A stretch of DNA of 40,252 bases from CAZQIC01 sp964593555 (GTDB taxonomy: Bacteria > Bacteroidota > Bacteroidia > JAFLBG01). Shown one piece after another: positions 31,395 to 40,218 of this stretch. Position 1 is the first letter of the stretch; every line of letters begins with the position of its first letter. The DNA lies in the NCBI GenBank assembly GCA_964593555.1, contig CAZQIC010000029.1, forward strand, positions 1-40,252, in the 5' to 3' direction. The notes under the pieces are model-generated. The model made no database searches. It saw only the letters and a program-made list of their open reading frames with translations, and had not been told where the DNA came from. Made by a program: the position numbers and the translations under genes.

Positions 31395-33317
31395 CTAATC
31401 TTTTATTTCAAGGTATTCTACTTTACCGTGCTTTTTTACCTCTCGTTCTTTTACCAATTGATACACAACAGGAAGAACAATTAACACGAAAAGGGTAGAA
31501 GTTATAAGTCCAAACACAAAAGGTATCGTAATCGGCTTCATTACATCACTTCCTACGCCTGTTGCCAGAAGAATAGGCAATAATCCAATCATGTCTGCCA
31601 TTACAGTCATTAGTTTGGGGCGAACTCGCATTACCGCACCGGAAAAAATAGCCGACTGAACTTCTTCCTGTGTGAGGACGGCACTTTTCTTTTCTTCCAC
31701 TTTATCTCTAATTGCTTCATTCATATACACTAACATTAATACACCCGTTTCTACCGCAATGCCAAACAAGGCAATGAAACCTACGGCAACTGCAACTGAA
31801 AAATTCACTTCAAAAAAATACATGGAATACACGCCACCGATTAAAGCAATGGGTATACTCGAAAGAACAATCAACATTTCTTTAGCTGAATGGAAAGTGA
31901 AATACAAAACAAAAGCAATAATGAGAAGTGTAATTGGAATAATGATTTTCAGTTTATTTTCAGCACGAACTTTATTTTCATATTGTCCGCTCCATTCTAT
32001 GAAATAACCGTTTGGAAGTTTTTCAAAATCGGCATCTATTCTTTTTTTTGCATCGTTTACCACACTGCCCATATCTCTGCCTCTCACATTGAACAAAACC
32101 GTTCCCCGAAGCATTGCATTTTCGGAATTTATCATTGGTGGACCTTCCGAAATTTCAATATCTGCCACTGCTGAAAGCGGAACAACACCATAGTTAGCTG
32201 TTTGAAGTGGGGTGCGTTTAATTTCGGAAATATCGCTTCTGAAATCCTGAGCCAATCGCATAGAAACACTGAAGCGCTGACGTCCTTCCACTGTTTGCGT
32301 TAATGGCATTCCACCCAAAGCCATTTCAATAAGCATGTTTACTTCTTCAACCGAAAGATTGTATCGTGCAATTTCTTCGCGCTTAATTTTTATGTCAAGA
32401 TATTTTCCACCTGTGAGTTGTTCCACATACAGGTCTGCAAGCCCTTCAATGCCTTGTAATGATTTTTCAATGTGACGAGCGATGTTGTAAATAGTATCTA
32501 ATTCCTGTCCGTAAATTTTAATTCCGATGTCTGTTCGTACTCCGGTTGAAAGCATATTAATACGATTGATGATGGGTTGTGTCCAGCCACTTGTAACTCC
32601 GGGTATCTGCACTTTGTCATTGAGTTCGGTAATCAGTTTTTCGGAGGTCATTCCTTCGCGCCATTCCGACTTGGGTTTCAGCAAAATGATGCTTTCAATC
32701 ATACTCATGGGTGCATTGTCGGTAGCAGTATAAGCCCTTCCTGCTTTGCCTAACACATTTTCCACCTCGGGAACGGACATAATAATTTTGTCCTGTACCT
32801 GTAAAATGCGTTTGGCTTCGTTGTTGGAAACATCAGGGAGCGTAACGGGCATAAACAAAAGCGTGCCTTCATCTAAGGGGGGCATAAACTCCGAACCCAA
32901 ACGCAAAACAAATGGAATGCTTCCTAAAACAATAAGGACTGAAATTACAATGACCGTTTTTTTCCAACGCTGGCACAGGCGCAAAACAGGACTGTAAATT
33001 TTGATAAAAAAGTTAGCGATAGGATTTCTGCTTTCAGGTACGAGTTTGCCTTTCATTAAAGAACGCAGCAACATAGGCACAATGAACAAGGCAACTATGA
33101 CTGAACCAATCATTGTAAATGTTTTCGTCCATACCAATGGCGAAAATAATTTCTTTTCCTGCCCTTCGAGAAACAGAATGGGTGCGAATGAAATGAGCGT
33201 TACGAGTATGGAAAAAAATACGGCCCTTCCAACTGTGCGTGATGAACGCTCGATGATTTTGATGCGTTCTTCTTCGCTGAGTTCTTTGGTATTTCCTATT
33301 CTTTGCTTTTCCATCAT
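31395..33317 (-). CDS. cusA: CusA heavy-metal RND pump, C-terminal part of a split gene
   Basis: The 640-residue ORF begins MMEKQRIGNTKELSEEERIK and continues with the central and C-terminal part of CusA: VGRAVFFSILVTLISFAPIL, LRLGSEFMPPLDEGTLLFMP, GIKIYGQELDTIYNIARHIE and the final membrane helices up to PVVYQLVKEREVKKHGKVEY. It supplies most of the second half of the pump, including Met residues of the metal pathway. It starts inside the stop codon of the N-terminal ORF (ATGA, 33314-33317). Together they total about 1064 residues, the normal CusA size. Confidence 0.88.
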   Translation of the reverse strand: MMEKQRIGNTKELSEEERIKIIERSSRTVGRAVFFSILVTLISFAPILFLEGQEKKLFSPLVWTKTFTMIGSVIVALFIVPMLLRSLMKGKLVPESRNPIANFFIKIYSPVLRLCQRWKKTVIVISVLIVLGSIPFVLRLGSEFMPPLDEGTLLFMPVTLPDVSNNEAKRILQVQDKIIMSVPEVENVLGKAGRAYTATDNAPMSMIESIILLKPKSEWREGMTSEKLITELNDKVQIPGVTSGWTQPIINRINMLSTGVRTDIGIKIYGQELDTIYNIARHIEKSLQGIEGLADLYVEQLTGGKYLDIKIKREEIARYNLSVEEVNMLIEMALGGMPLTQTVEGRQRFSVSMRLAQDFRSDISEIKRTPLQTANYGVVPLSAVADIEISEGPPMINSENAMLRGTVLFNVRGRDMGSVVNDAKKRIDADFEKLPNGYFIEWSGQYENKVRAENKLKIIIPITLLIIAFVLYFTFHSAKEMLIVLSSIPIALIGGVYSMYFFEVNFSVAVAVGFIALFGIAVETGVLMLVYMNEAIRDKVEEKKSAVLTQEEVQSAIFSGAVMRVRPKLMTVMADMIGLLPILLATGVGSDVMKPITIPFVFGLITSTLFVLIVLPVVYQLVKEREVKKHGKVEYLEIKD

Positions 33318-34588
33318 TCATCTGTTTTTAAAACTGCTTTAACCAAGCCTTTGTAGGCATTCTCAGTCATTACAATTCCTGCATCCACCAAATCGCCAAT
33401 TGCCAAGGCAATACCACCCAATGACATTATGTTTAGGGAAATGCCAAAAATTTTCACCAACATAAATCCGATTAAAACTGATAAAGGAATAGTAACTATT
33501 GCTACTGTTGCGCTACGCACATGGAATAGAAACAATAACACAATGAGAGCCACTACAATTATTTCTTCAATTAATGCTTCTTTGAGTGTGGCAACAGCTG
33601 CTTCGATTAGGTTACTGCGATCGTAAGCGATTTTAATTTTTACACCGGGAGGTAATCCCTTTTCTACTTCATCTAATCTTTCCTTTACACGGTCAATTAC
33701 TTCTTTGGCGTTTTCACCATAACGGGCAACTACCACACCGCCTACTACTTCCCCTTCTCCATTCTCGTCTACAATCCCCAAGCGGATATCACTACTCATT
33801 TGCACATCCGCTACATCTTTCAATTTGATGGGAATAGATTTGTTTGAACCGACTGAAATTTCTTCTATATCCTGAATGTCTTTGATATAGCCCAAGCCCC
33901 TAATCATGTAACCCATGCGATTCATTTCATAGATGCTGCCACCCACATCACGATTGTTGGCTTTAAGTGAGTTTGACACGTCCATTGCGGAAATGTTATA
34001 ATAAATCAGCTTGTTGGGGTTTATGCTAACCTGATATTGCTTTTGAAAACCACCGAAAGATGCTACTTCGCTTACACCTTGCACATTCTGCAAAGCGAAT
34101 TTTACATACCAATCTTGCACGGCTCGTAACTCTCCTAAATCGTAACCATCACCCTGAAGCGTGTACCAAAACACATGTCCAACGCCTGTTCCATCAGGGC
34201 CAAGTGAAGGTGTTACACCTTGCGGTAATGCCTGTTGTGCAAAATTGAGGCGTTCCAACACACGGGTTCTTGCCCAATATATTTCAGCATCGTCATTAAA
34301 AATGACGAAAATGAAACTCATGCCAAACATAGATGCTGCACGTATGGCTTTTACATTGGGAATACCTTGTAAGTTAGAAACCAAAGGATAGGTAATTTGG
34401 TCTTCCATAATTTGCGGATTACGTCCCATCCATTCCGTATAAACAATTACCTGATTTTCGGAAAGATCAGGAATTGCATCCACAGGAGTGGTCATTACCG
34501 ACCACACTCCACCCACAACAATCAGCAAAATGCCAATCCAAACAAAGAAGCGGTTATGCGTTGACCATGAGATTATTTTTTCTATCAT
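33314..34588 (-). CDS. cusA: CusA heavy-metal RND pump, N-terminal part of a split gene
   Basis: The 424-residue ORF covers the first membrane helix, the first periplasmic domain (TTPVDAIPDLSENQVIVYTE, TYPLVSNLQGIPNVKAIRAA) and the first group of membrane helices, with GGIALAIGDLVDAGIVMTEN. It ends KGLVKAVLKTDE in the cytoplasmic loop where intact CusA continues. The C-terminal ORF is in the next frame and overlaps by ATGA. The break is either a single-base frameshift (mutation or assembly error) or a true split with coupled translation. The same N terminus occurs in diverged form at 16312-16517. Confidence 0.88.
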   Translation of the reverse strand: MIEKIISWSTHNRFFVWIGILLIVVGGVWSVMTTPVDAIPDLSENQVIVYTEWMGRNPQIMEDQITYPLVSNLQGIPNVKAIRAASMFGMSFIFVIFNDDAEIYWARTRVLERLNFAQQALPQGVTPSLGPDGTGVGHVFWYTLQGDGYDLGELRAVQDWYVKFALQNVQGVSEVASFGGFQKQYQVSINPNKLIYYNISAMDVSNSLKANNRDVGGSIYEMNRMGYMIRGLGYIKDIQDIEEISVGSNKSIPIKLKDVADVQMSSDIRLGIVDENGEGEVVGGVVVARYGENAKEVIDRVKERLDEVEKGLPPGVKIKIAYDRSNLIEAAVATLKEALIEEIIVVALIVLLFLFHVRSATVAIVTIPLSVLIGFMLVKIFGISLNIMSLGGIALAIGDLVDAGIVMTENAYKGLVKAVLKTDE

Positions 34589-34651
34589 CTTAATTTTGAT
34601 TGCAAAATTCTTAATAAGTATTCTTTCATAAACCGATATGTATCATAGCAA

Positions 34652-34909
34652 TTAATGATTGTGGTCATGTTCACCATGCTCATCTGTCGCCTCAATTTTT
34701 TTCAAATCCATATTGCAAACGGGACATGAACCGGGTTTGTCGTACGTTTTTTCTCCCTCACACTTCATAGGGCATTGATATTTGGCGTTTTCTGTTTGTT
34801 CTGTAGCCGGTTTTTCAGTTTGGCTTTCAGATGTTTTGCTTCCGCAGGAAATGATGAATATTGATAGAGTAAGCAAGAATGTTGCTGTAATAATTTGTGT
34901 TTTTCTCAT
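34652..34909 (-). CDS. Small lipoprotein with heavy-metal-binding domain
   Basis: The 85-residue protein has a lipoprotein signal (IFIISCGSK), a Thr/Glu-rich linker, then YQCPMKCEGEKTYDKPGSCP and VCNMDLKKIE, the same metal-binding domain as at the start of the CusB adaptors, and a His-rich end (EHGEHDHNH). It is a periplasmic copper-binding protein, perhaps delivering Cu(I) to the Cus pump that follows 64 bp downstream. Confidence 0.85.
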   Translation of the reverse strand: MRKTQIITATFLLTLSIFIISCGSKTSESQTEKPATEQTENAKYQCPMKCEGEKTYDKPGSCPVCNMDLKKIEATDEHGEHDHNH

Positions 34910-34947
34910 GGCTTTATTTTTTTTAATTTGAATATGTGAAATTTAAT

Positions 34948-36938
34948 TTATGATATTTTTCTTTTTAAAAATTGTGCGTTAATGGCTACTACAATGGTGC
35001 TTAAACTCATCAATACCGCCCCAATTGCCGGACTAAGCATAATATTCCATTGATACAAAACACCTGCGGCCAACGGAATTGCAAGTATGTTGTAGCCCGC
35101 TGCCCACCAAAGATTTTGTATCATTTTGTTGTAGGTGGCTTTGCCAAATAATATTAGGTTGGCAATATCTTTTGGGTTTGAGTTCACCAAAATAATGTCT
35201 GCCGTTTCTGCTGCCACATCGGTGCCTGAACCAACGGCTATTCCGACATCCGCTTGCGCAAGAGCGGGAGCATCATTTACGCCATCGCCTGTCANNNNNN
35301 NNNNGCAACATACTCACCTTTCAGTTGAAGTTCTTTTACTTTCTCTAATTTTTCATGTGGTAATACATTGGCTAAAAAGCCGTCCATTTGCAATTCATCA
35401 GCTACTTTTTTGGCTACCTTTTCATTGTCGCCTGTGAGTAGTAAATTTTTTATTCCTGCTTTTTTGAGTATTTGAATTGATTCAAAAGAACTTTCTCTTA
35501 TCTGGTCGGAGAAGGTAAAATACCCTGCTACTTCTTTTTCTATCAATACATATACAACTGTTCCTGTAAAATCATCGGCTGTTTCGGTTACGCTGATGTT
35601 CTTTTCTTTCAGGTAATTCGGTCCTACTACTTTTATTTCTTTTCCTTCGACAATGCCTTCTAATCCTTTACCCGGCAAATAATTAAATTTTTCTCCTTTA
35701 GGAATAACTATGTTCAATTCCTTTACCTTTCTCATTACACCTGCTGCAATATAATGTTCTGAATGCTGTTCGATACCTGATGCAAACCGAAGCAATTCTT
35801 TATCATCAAATTTTGGGTTCAATACTTTTATATCCTGTAATTCATGCGAACCTTTGGTAAGTGTTCCGGTTTTGTCAAAGATGATGGTTGTAATCAGTCG
35901 TGCATTTTCAAAAGCTGTCCTATTGCGAATGAGCAAACCTTTTTGTGCAGAAATGGAAGTGGAAATAGCCACCACCAAAGGCACAGCCAAACCTAAGGCA
36001 TGAGGGCAGGAAATAACCATTACAGTAACCATTCTCTCCAAAGCAAATACAAAGGGGAAACCCAACGCCAACCAAACAACCAGTGTAATTATACCACCGC
36101 CTAAAGCAACAAATGTCAACACCTTTGCGGCACGGTCAGCAAAATTTTGCGTTTTGGATTTTATCTTTTGAGCATCTTCCACCAACTTTACCACTTTATT
36201 CAGATAGCTGTCCTTGCCTGTATTTACTGCTTTTATAGTGAGAGAGCCATTGCTGTTAACTGCTCCCCCAATTACTTTACTGTCTTTTTCTTTTTTCAGG
36301 GGTTTGCTCTCGCCCGTAAGCATACTCTCGTCCACATAGCTTTCCCCTTCTGTTACAATTCCATCAACCGGAATTTTTTCGCCCGGCTTTACTAATACAT
36401 GGTCGCCAATTTTCAAATGGCTGACAGGCATATCGTGAATGTGCCCGTTTACCAAATGATGAGCCGTTGACGGCATCATTTTTACAAGTAATTCTAATGA
36501 ACGGGAAGCACCCATTACCGATCTCATTTCAAAGTAATGCCCAATGAGCATGATGTCTATCAAGGTTGCCATTTCCCAATAAAAGTCCATGCCTTGTAAA
36601 CCGAAAGTGATAGCGGCACTGTATGCCCATGCAACAGCGATTGCTACACCTATCAGTGTCATCATTCCGATTGCACGGTTTTTTACTTCATCATAAAGCC
36701 CTTTGAGGAAAGGAAAGCCTCCATACAAGAAAATGAAGGTTGAAAGAACAGCTAACACATATTTATCGCCTTTGAAAACCAATTCAAAACCTAACCACTC
36801 CTGTATCATATGTGATAAGGCAAGCACAGGAACGGATATAATGGAACATATTACAAACCGATTCCAAAAATCGGCAACGTTGTGTCCAGCATGTTTATTG
36901 TGTCCATGTTCTTGATGCTGGTGCATTGTATGTTCCAT
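34948..36938 (-). CDS. copB: Copper P-type ATPase of the CopB (CPH) type, interrupted by an assembly gap
   Basis: The N terminus is His-rich (MEHTMHQHQEHGHNKHAGHN), followed by membrane helices, actuator loop LTGESK, the metal site SCPHALGLA, and DKTGTLTKG for phosphorylation. CPH instead of CPC marks the P1B-3 (CopB) class, which exports copper from the cytoplasm. After GEYV the sequence meets 10 N (35295-35304) and resumes at (M)TGDGVNDAPALAQADVGIA, then the last two helices. The expected protein is about 660 residues. Counting frames, the real gap must be 2 bases modulo 3; two bases would restore VAMTGDG exactly, so the gap may be tiny. Confidence 0.92.
35295..35304. other. Scaffold gap (10 N)
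   Basis: Ten N lie within the copper ATPase gene. The coding frames on either side differ, so ten is a placeholder and not the true length. Confidence 0.98.
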
Positions 36939-37017
36939 TTTGTGTTTCTCTTTAAAACTGATTAATGTTTGTGTTCATGTTATTCACTGTGATAAATTTT
37001 TTTCCATCATATTTAGT

Positions 37018-37731
37018 TTAAATTAATCGGATAATCATTGTTCCTGCCATTAAAATCATCAAAGCATCTTCAATAATGGTAACAGTACTCATCGGCAAAT
37101 TGAAAACAGCACCCAAGCAGGCACATTGAATTTTCTTTTTATTGAGTACTGATTGAAGCACCCCAATGATGCTAATACCCATTATTACGAAAGTCACAGA
37201 ACTGGTAAGAAGTGGGCTGAAATTTAGAAGATATGCAATACCCAAAGTCAATTCTGTAAAAGCATAGATATAAGCCCATGCGGGAAAACGTTTCGCCACC
37301 ACATCATACATTACATAACTTTCAGCAAACCCTTTTAAATTTAACAGCTTGAAGAAAGAAAACACCAAAAAGAAACCTGCCATAAAATGTTGCATCCATT
37401 GCATTGTATCAAAATGATGGTTGCTTAATTGCACCAAAAGCGTTATTAAAGTGATGTAAAAGAAGATCAGCAAAATAGGTTTGTAGGTTTCAAACCAACC
37501 TATCGTTTGCTCTTCTAATTCGTTATGATGCAAAGCGGAAATTTGATATTTAGGATGTAAAGCTTTTTGCAAGTCAGTTAAAGCAATGTGCTTATCCATT
37601 GAAATCGTGGCTGAATTTTCATTCTTTGAAACTTCAACATTGGTTACGTTTTCCACCATCAATAAAGCCGATTTCACTTTTGCTTCACAACTCCCGCAGG
37701 TCATCCCTGTTACTTGATATTTATGTACCAT
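37018..37731 (-). CDS. HMA domain fused to a MauE/DoxX-like membrane domain
   Basis: In this 237-residue protein, residues 1-68 are a heavy-metal-associated domain with GMTCGSC. Five membrane helices follow (about 85-105, 112-135, 150-168, 172-192 and 212-235), with QCACLG before the last, resembling the MauE family that supports disulfide or redox maturation. The HMA part would take Cu(I) and the membrane part may move or reduce something at the membrane; this is inference. It lies 79 bp upstream of the CopB-type ATPase and probably shares its transcript. Confidence 0.82.
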   Translation of the reverse strand: MVHKYQVTGMTCGSCEAKVKSALLMVENVTNVEVSKNENSATISMDKHIALTDLQKALHPKYQISALHHNELEEQTIGWFETYKPILLIFFYITLITLLVQLSNHHFDTMQWMQHFMAGFFLVFSFFKLLNLKGFAESYVMYDVVAKRFPAWAYIYAFTELTLGIAYLLNFSPLLTSSVTFVIMGISIIGVLQSVLNKKKIQCACLGAVFNLPMSTVTIIEDALMILMAGTMIIRLI

Positions 37732-37825
37732 TTTTTTTGAATTTTAAATGTTGATTAATATGGTACAAATTTCTGTTTTCATTACTCATTATTCATTGTA
37801 GAATTTTGGGTTAAAATTGTAATAT

Positions 37826-38386
37826 TTACAAATCCTCAATCTGTTTTCGCTTTTTGTCTTTCATTTTTTTGAAGTGCGAGGGAGTTAATCCCGTAACCTT
37901 TTTAAATTGATTGCTTAAGTATGCTACGCTGCTGTAGTTGAGTTGATAGGCAATTTCACTCAAGGTTACCTCATCATACATCAACAGCTCTTTAACTTTC
38001 TCAATCTTTTGTAGGATTAGGTATTTTTCAATGGTTGTATTTTCAACTTCTGAAAACAGATTGCTCAATGTATTATAATCCTGTAACAAGTGTGAAGACA
38101 AATATTCAGACAGGGTTACTTTGATTTCATTATTTTTATTGTGGATCAAATCAATAATCAGCGTTTTTATCTTATCAATAACTCTGCTTTTCTTATCATC
38201 AATCAGTTCAAAGCCAAACAATTTTATCTTCTCTGCAATTTCCTTTTTCTGTTTTTCATTTACCAGTTTACTTGTATCAACTTCTCCTAATTCAACAGAA
38301 AGCAATGGGATTCCAAGCTTTTCCAACTCGGACTTCACTACCATTTTGCAACGACTACATACCATGTTTTTAATGTAAAGTCTCAT
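37826..38386 (-). CDS. AraC-type regulator with N-terminal HMA-like CxxC domain (copy 1)
   Basis: In this 186-residue protein the N-terminal 65 residues are HMA-like, with NMVCSRCKMVVKSELEKLGI. A helical linker is followed by an AraC DNA-binding domain (EKYLILQKIEKVKELLMYDE, LSEIAYQLNYSSVAYLSNQF, KKVTGLTPSHFKKM). It is shorter than classical AraC proteins and lacks their cupin arm; the CxxC replaces it as sensor. It is likely the copper-responsive activator of the Cop/Cus genes that follow. It is related to 27041-27634, and its first 25 residues recur in the stub at 20779-20931. A direct repeat ATAATGTG (38385-38392, 38411-38418) lies at its start. Confidence 0.86.
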   Translation of the reverse strand: MRLYIKNMVCSRCKMVVKSELEKLGIPLLSVELGEVDTSKLVNEKQKKEIAEKIKLFGFELIDDKKSRVIDKIKTLIIDLIHNKNNEIKVTLSEYLSSHLLQDYNTLSNLFSEVENTTIEKYLILQKIEKVKELLMYDEVTLSEIAYQLNYSSVAYLSNQFKKVTGLTPSHFKKMKDKKRKQIEDL

Positions 38387-38487
38387 AATGTGCTTTTTTT
38401 AGGATATCTTATAATGTGTTATCGCTTCCAAAGGTCGGCTACATTTTGCCCTGCCTATTTGTTATATCCTCCAAGCCACCCATTAGT

Positions 38488-39057
38488 TCACTTTATAGTT
38501 TCTTTTATTTCTCCACAATTCAACATCTCATCACCGAAATAAGGATTTTTTATTTCTTCACTTTCACTGATCCAATATCCACCCTTGTTGTCATTAGCCA
38601 TAGGACAGAACTCATAATACATGGTTTTACTTCCTCCAAACACCTTTATCAAAGCATACATTCCTTCGGTTAAGGGGCCTAAATGTTCTCTCTGATGAGC
38701 CAGTTCAGGCGTTCCTATAATATGCTCTGCATTTTCTTTTACTTTATCTGCCTGTTCGTTCCAAACAGCTTTTTGTTCAGCAGAAAAAGCCGAAGTGTCT
38801 GTACTATGTAAGGCATCAAGTATACCTTTGGCTCCGGCTTTTGCTTCTTCCAAATTTGAAGCTACCAACGCATTTTTAAAATGTATATAATGTTGAACAA
38901 CCGGATATATAAGACTTGGGGTAATGGTTGAAGCGGATTCGCTTTCCTGCTGTTCATCTGATTTGTGGCCTTGCTCTTTGGATTTGTCATTTCCACAAGC
39001 CCAAAGTATCATAGTCAAAGCAATTCCTGACATCAAATAAATAAATTTTCTTTTCAT
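38488..39057 (-). CDS. DUF3347-type copper-binding lipoprotein
   Basis: The 189-residue lipoprotein (MILWACGND) has a helical domain, LIYPVVQHYIHFKNALVASN, and the ending typical of DUF3347: MYYEFCPMANDNKGGYWISE, then IKNPYFGDEMLNCGEI. The conserved Cys, Met and His residues suit Cu(I) binding, and the family is regularly found with Cus systems. It is periplasmic or outer-membrane anchored. It lies 20 bp after the HMA protein gene. Confidence 0.85.
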   Translation of the reverse strand: MKRKFIYLMSGIALTMILWACGNDKSKEQGHKSDEQQESESASTITPSLIYPVVQHYIHFKNALVASNLEEAKAGAKGILDALHSTDTSAFSAEQKAVWNEQADKVKENAEHIIGTPELAHQREHLGPLTEGMYALIKVFGGSKTMYYEFCPMANDNKGGYWISESEEIKNPYFGDEMLNCGEIKETIK

Positions 39058-39077
39058 TTTTTTTAGTTTTAAGTTAT

Positions 39078-39413
39078 TTAGTCTTTACTATCCTTTTTAC
39101 AGCAATCATGTAATTTGGTATAGGCAGTTGAATCAGCTGGCATACTATCGGCATCATAACCGGACATTGCTACTGCCTTTTTTATTTTATCAGAATCCGT
39201 TTTGGATGGATCATAAGTTACAGTCACCACTTTTGTTTTTACATCAAGCTTTGAAGTGGCTATACCATCTTCTTTTTTCAAAGCTTTTTCAATTGTTGCG
39301 TTGCACATTCCACAAACAGCAGAAGTTTTGATTTCGACTGTTTCTTCTTTTTTATCATTTTGGGCAAATACATTTGTTATACTCAGGCAGATTACTGCAA
39401 TTAGAGTTTTCAT
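39078..39413 (-). CDS. Exported HMA-domain protein
   Basis: The 111-residue protein has a signal peptide (ending NVFAQ) and one heavy-metal-associated domain: KTSAVCGMCNATIEKALKKE with CxxC, and VVTVTYDPSKTDSDKIKKAV. The end is Asp/Lys/Cys-rich (KLHDCCKKDSKD), giving a second Cys pair. It is a periplasmic CopZ-like copper chaperone by inference; the usual Met before the first Cys is Val here. It is the second gene of the copper transcript, after a terminator-like hairpin. Confidence 0.86.
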   Translation of the reverse strand: MKTLIAVICLSITNVFAQNDKKEETVEIKTSAVCGMCNATIEKALKKEDGIATSKLDVKTKVVTVTYDPSKTDSDKIKKAVAMSGYDADSMPADSTAYTKLHDCCKKDSKD

Positions 39414-39464
39414 TTTCGTTGATTTTTAAAGTAAAAAGGAGGTTATTTTTAAAAAAGAACAAGG

Positions 39465-39490
39465 CAGGCAACAGCATAAGCTATTGCCTG
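39465..39490 (-). terminator. Terminator hairpin after the HYC_CC_PP gene
   Basis: Arms CAGGCAACAGC (39465-39475) and GCTATTGCCTG (39480-39490) pair with one mismatch around a 4-nt loop. On the minus strand the stem is followed by CCTTGTTCTTTTTT. It lies 20 bp past the stop of the gene at 39510-39902 and may separate or attenuate the downstream copper genes. Confidence 0.65.
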
Positions 39491-39509
39491 ATGTTATAGA
39501 ATAATGAAA

Positions 39510-39902
39510 TCAGATAAGAATTGACCTGAATAAAATAGTGCGGGAAACAGGTTTGCCAGGCGGTGCGTGAGAATCTGCATATAAATCTCCTGTATTATTT
39601 TCAGTAAGTGGAAAGTTAAATGTCTGAAAAAATGCTATAACAAAAATCATGATGAAATCCGTTGAGGGTAAAATAACTGTTTGATTTGGAGTAAAATTTT
39701 CCTTGATTTTTATAACCTGCGTTTCATTCTTACAGCAACCTTTAGGCATTTCTTTTTTACCACAGCATGATGTATCATCATTATGTACAAGTAATATATC
39801 TGTAGATTTTAGCTTATTTCCACAATAATGCCTGTTAATTGAAAAGCCCGATGAGCTTATCAAAAAAACAAATGCTAATAGTATGGAAAGCGCTTTTTTC
39901 AA
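39510..39902 (-). CDS. HYC_CC_PP family protein
   Basis: The 130-residue protein has the three motifs that name this family: RHYCGNKL after the signal-like helix, SCCGKKEMPKGCCKNE, and HAPPGKP near the C terminus. A hydrophobic helix lies at about 82-95. Function is not established; the Cys-rich part and its place at the head of a copper island suggest a copper-related periplasmic role. It starts at a TTG since no ATG is in frame. A -7 box lies 20 bp upstream. Confidence 0.8.
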   Translation of the reverse strand: MKKALSILLAFVFLISSSGFSINRHYCGNKLKSTDILLVHNDDTSCCGKKEMPKGCCKNETQVIKIKENFTPNQTVILPSTDFIMIFVIAFFQTFNFPLTENNTGDLYADSHAPPGKPVSRTILFRSILI

Positions 39903-39921
39903 GTTAGTTTACATTAATGCA

Positions 39922-39929
39922 CAAATATA
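39922..39929 (-). promoter_or_regulatory. Probable promoter of the HYC_CC_PP gene
   Basis: On the minus strand 39929-39922 reads TATATTTG, an exact TAnnTTTG -7 box, 20 bp before the TTG start. The expected -33 TTG at 19-bp spacing is TTA, so the upstream element is imperfect. Confidence 0.5.
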
Positions 39930-39934
39930 AGAAT

Positions 39935-40015
39935 TTATCTCACAAGCTTAAGTTCTCCGTTCTTCTTCACATGATTGTTCATCAAGTAATTTTCGAGACA
40001 ATTGATTAAAGGCAT
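39935..40015 (-). CDS. 26-residue ORF overlapping the regulator stop
   Basis: MPLINCLENYLMNNHVKKNG ELKLVR begins at an ATG inside TAATG shared with the stop of the preceding XRE gene. The overlap suggests translational coupling. It may be a leader peptide or the start of a gene cut off by later rearrangement; no family is recognised. Confidence 0.3.
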   Translation of the reverse strand: MPLINCLENYLMNNHVKKNGELKLVR

Positions 40016-40218
40016 TATTTTTCCTTTGTATGTACAAGTAATTCTGTAATATCCACATCCAAAGCTTTCGCAATTTCCGCCAATGTTTCTATTGAAGGCT
40101 GGTTAGTATTGCTACACCATTGAGAAATAGTAACAGGATTTTTCTTTAATTTCTCCGCTAACCATTTGTTTGTTCTCTCTTTTTCCGCTAATACAACTTT
40201 TAGGTGGGTTCTAAAAAT
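40015..40218 (-). CDS. Small XRE-type helix-turn-helix regulator, start unclear
   Basis: The frame encodes LKVVLAEKERTNKWLAEKLK, then KNPVTISQWCSNTNQPSIET and LAEIAKALDVDITELLVHTK, a complete HTH_3 domain of about 60 residues. Such proteins often precede type I restriction genes in Bacteroidetes. An in-frame stop lies at 40219-40221, and there is no ATG, GTG or TTG between it and the domain; only ATT (40216-40218) is available. The gene therefore either uses a rare start or has lost its own start by frameshift. Confidence 0.65.
   Translation of the reverse strand: MFRTHLKVVLAEKERTNKWLAEKLKKNPVTISQWCSNTNQPSIETLAEIAKALDVDITELLVHTKEK

Noticed and set aside
33001..33342. Plus-strand ORF of 113 codons opposite cusA
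   Set aside because: Entirely within the coding region of the pump on the other strand, no motif or start signal.
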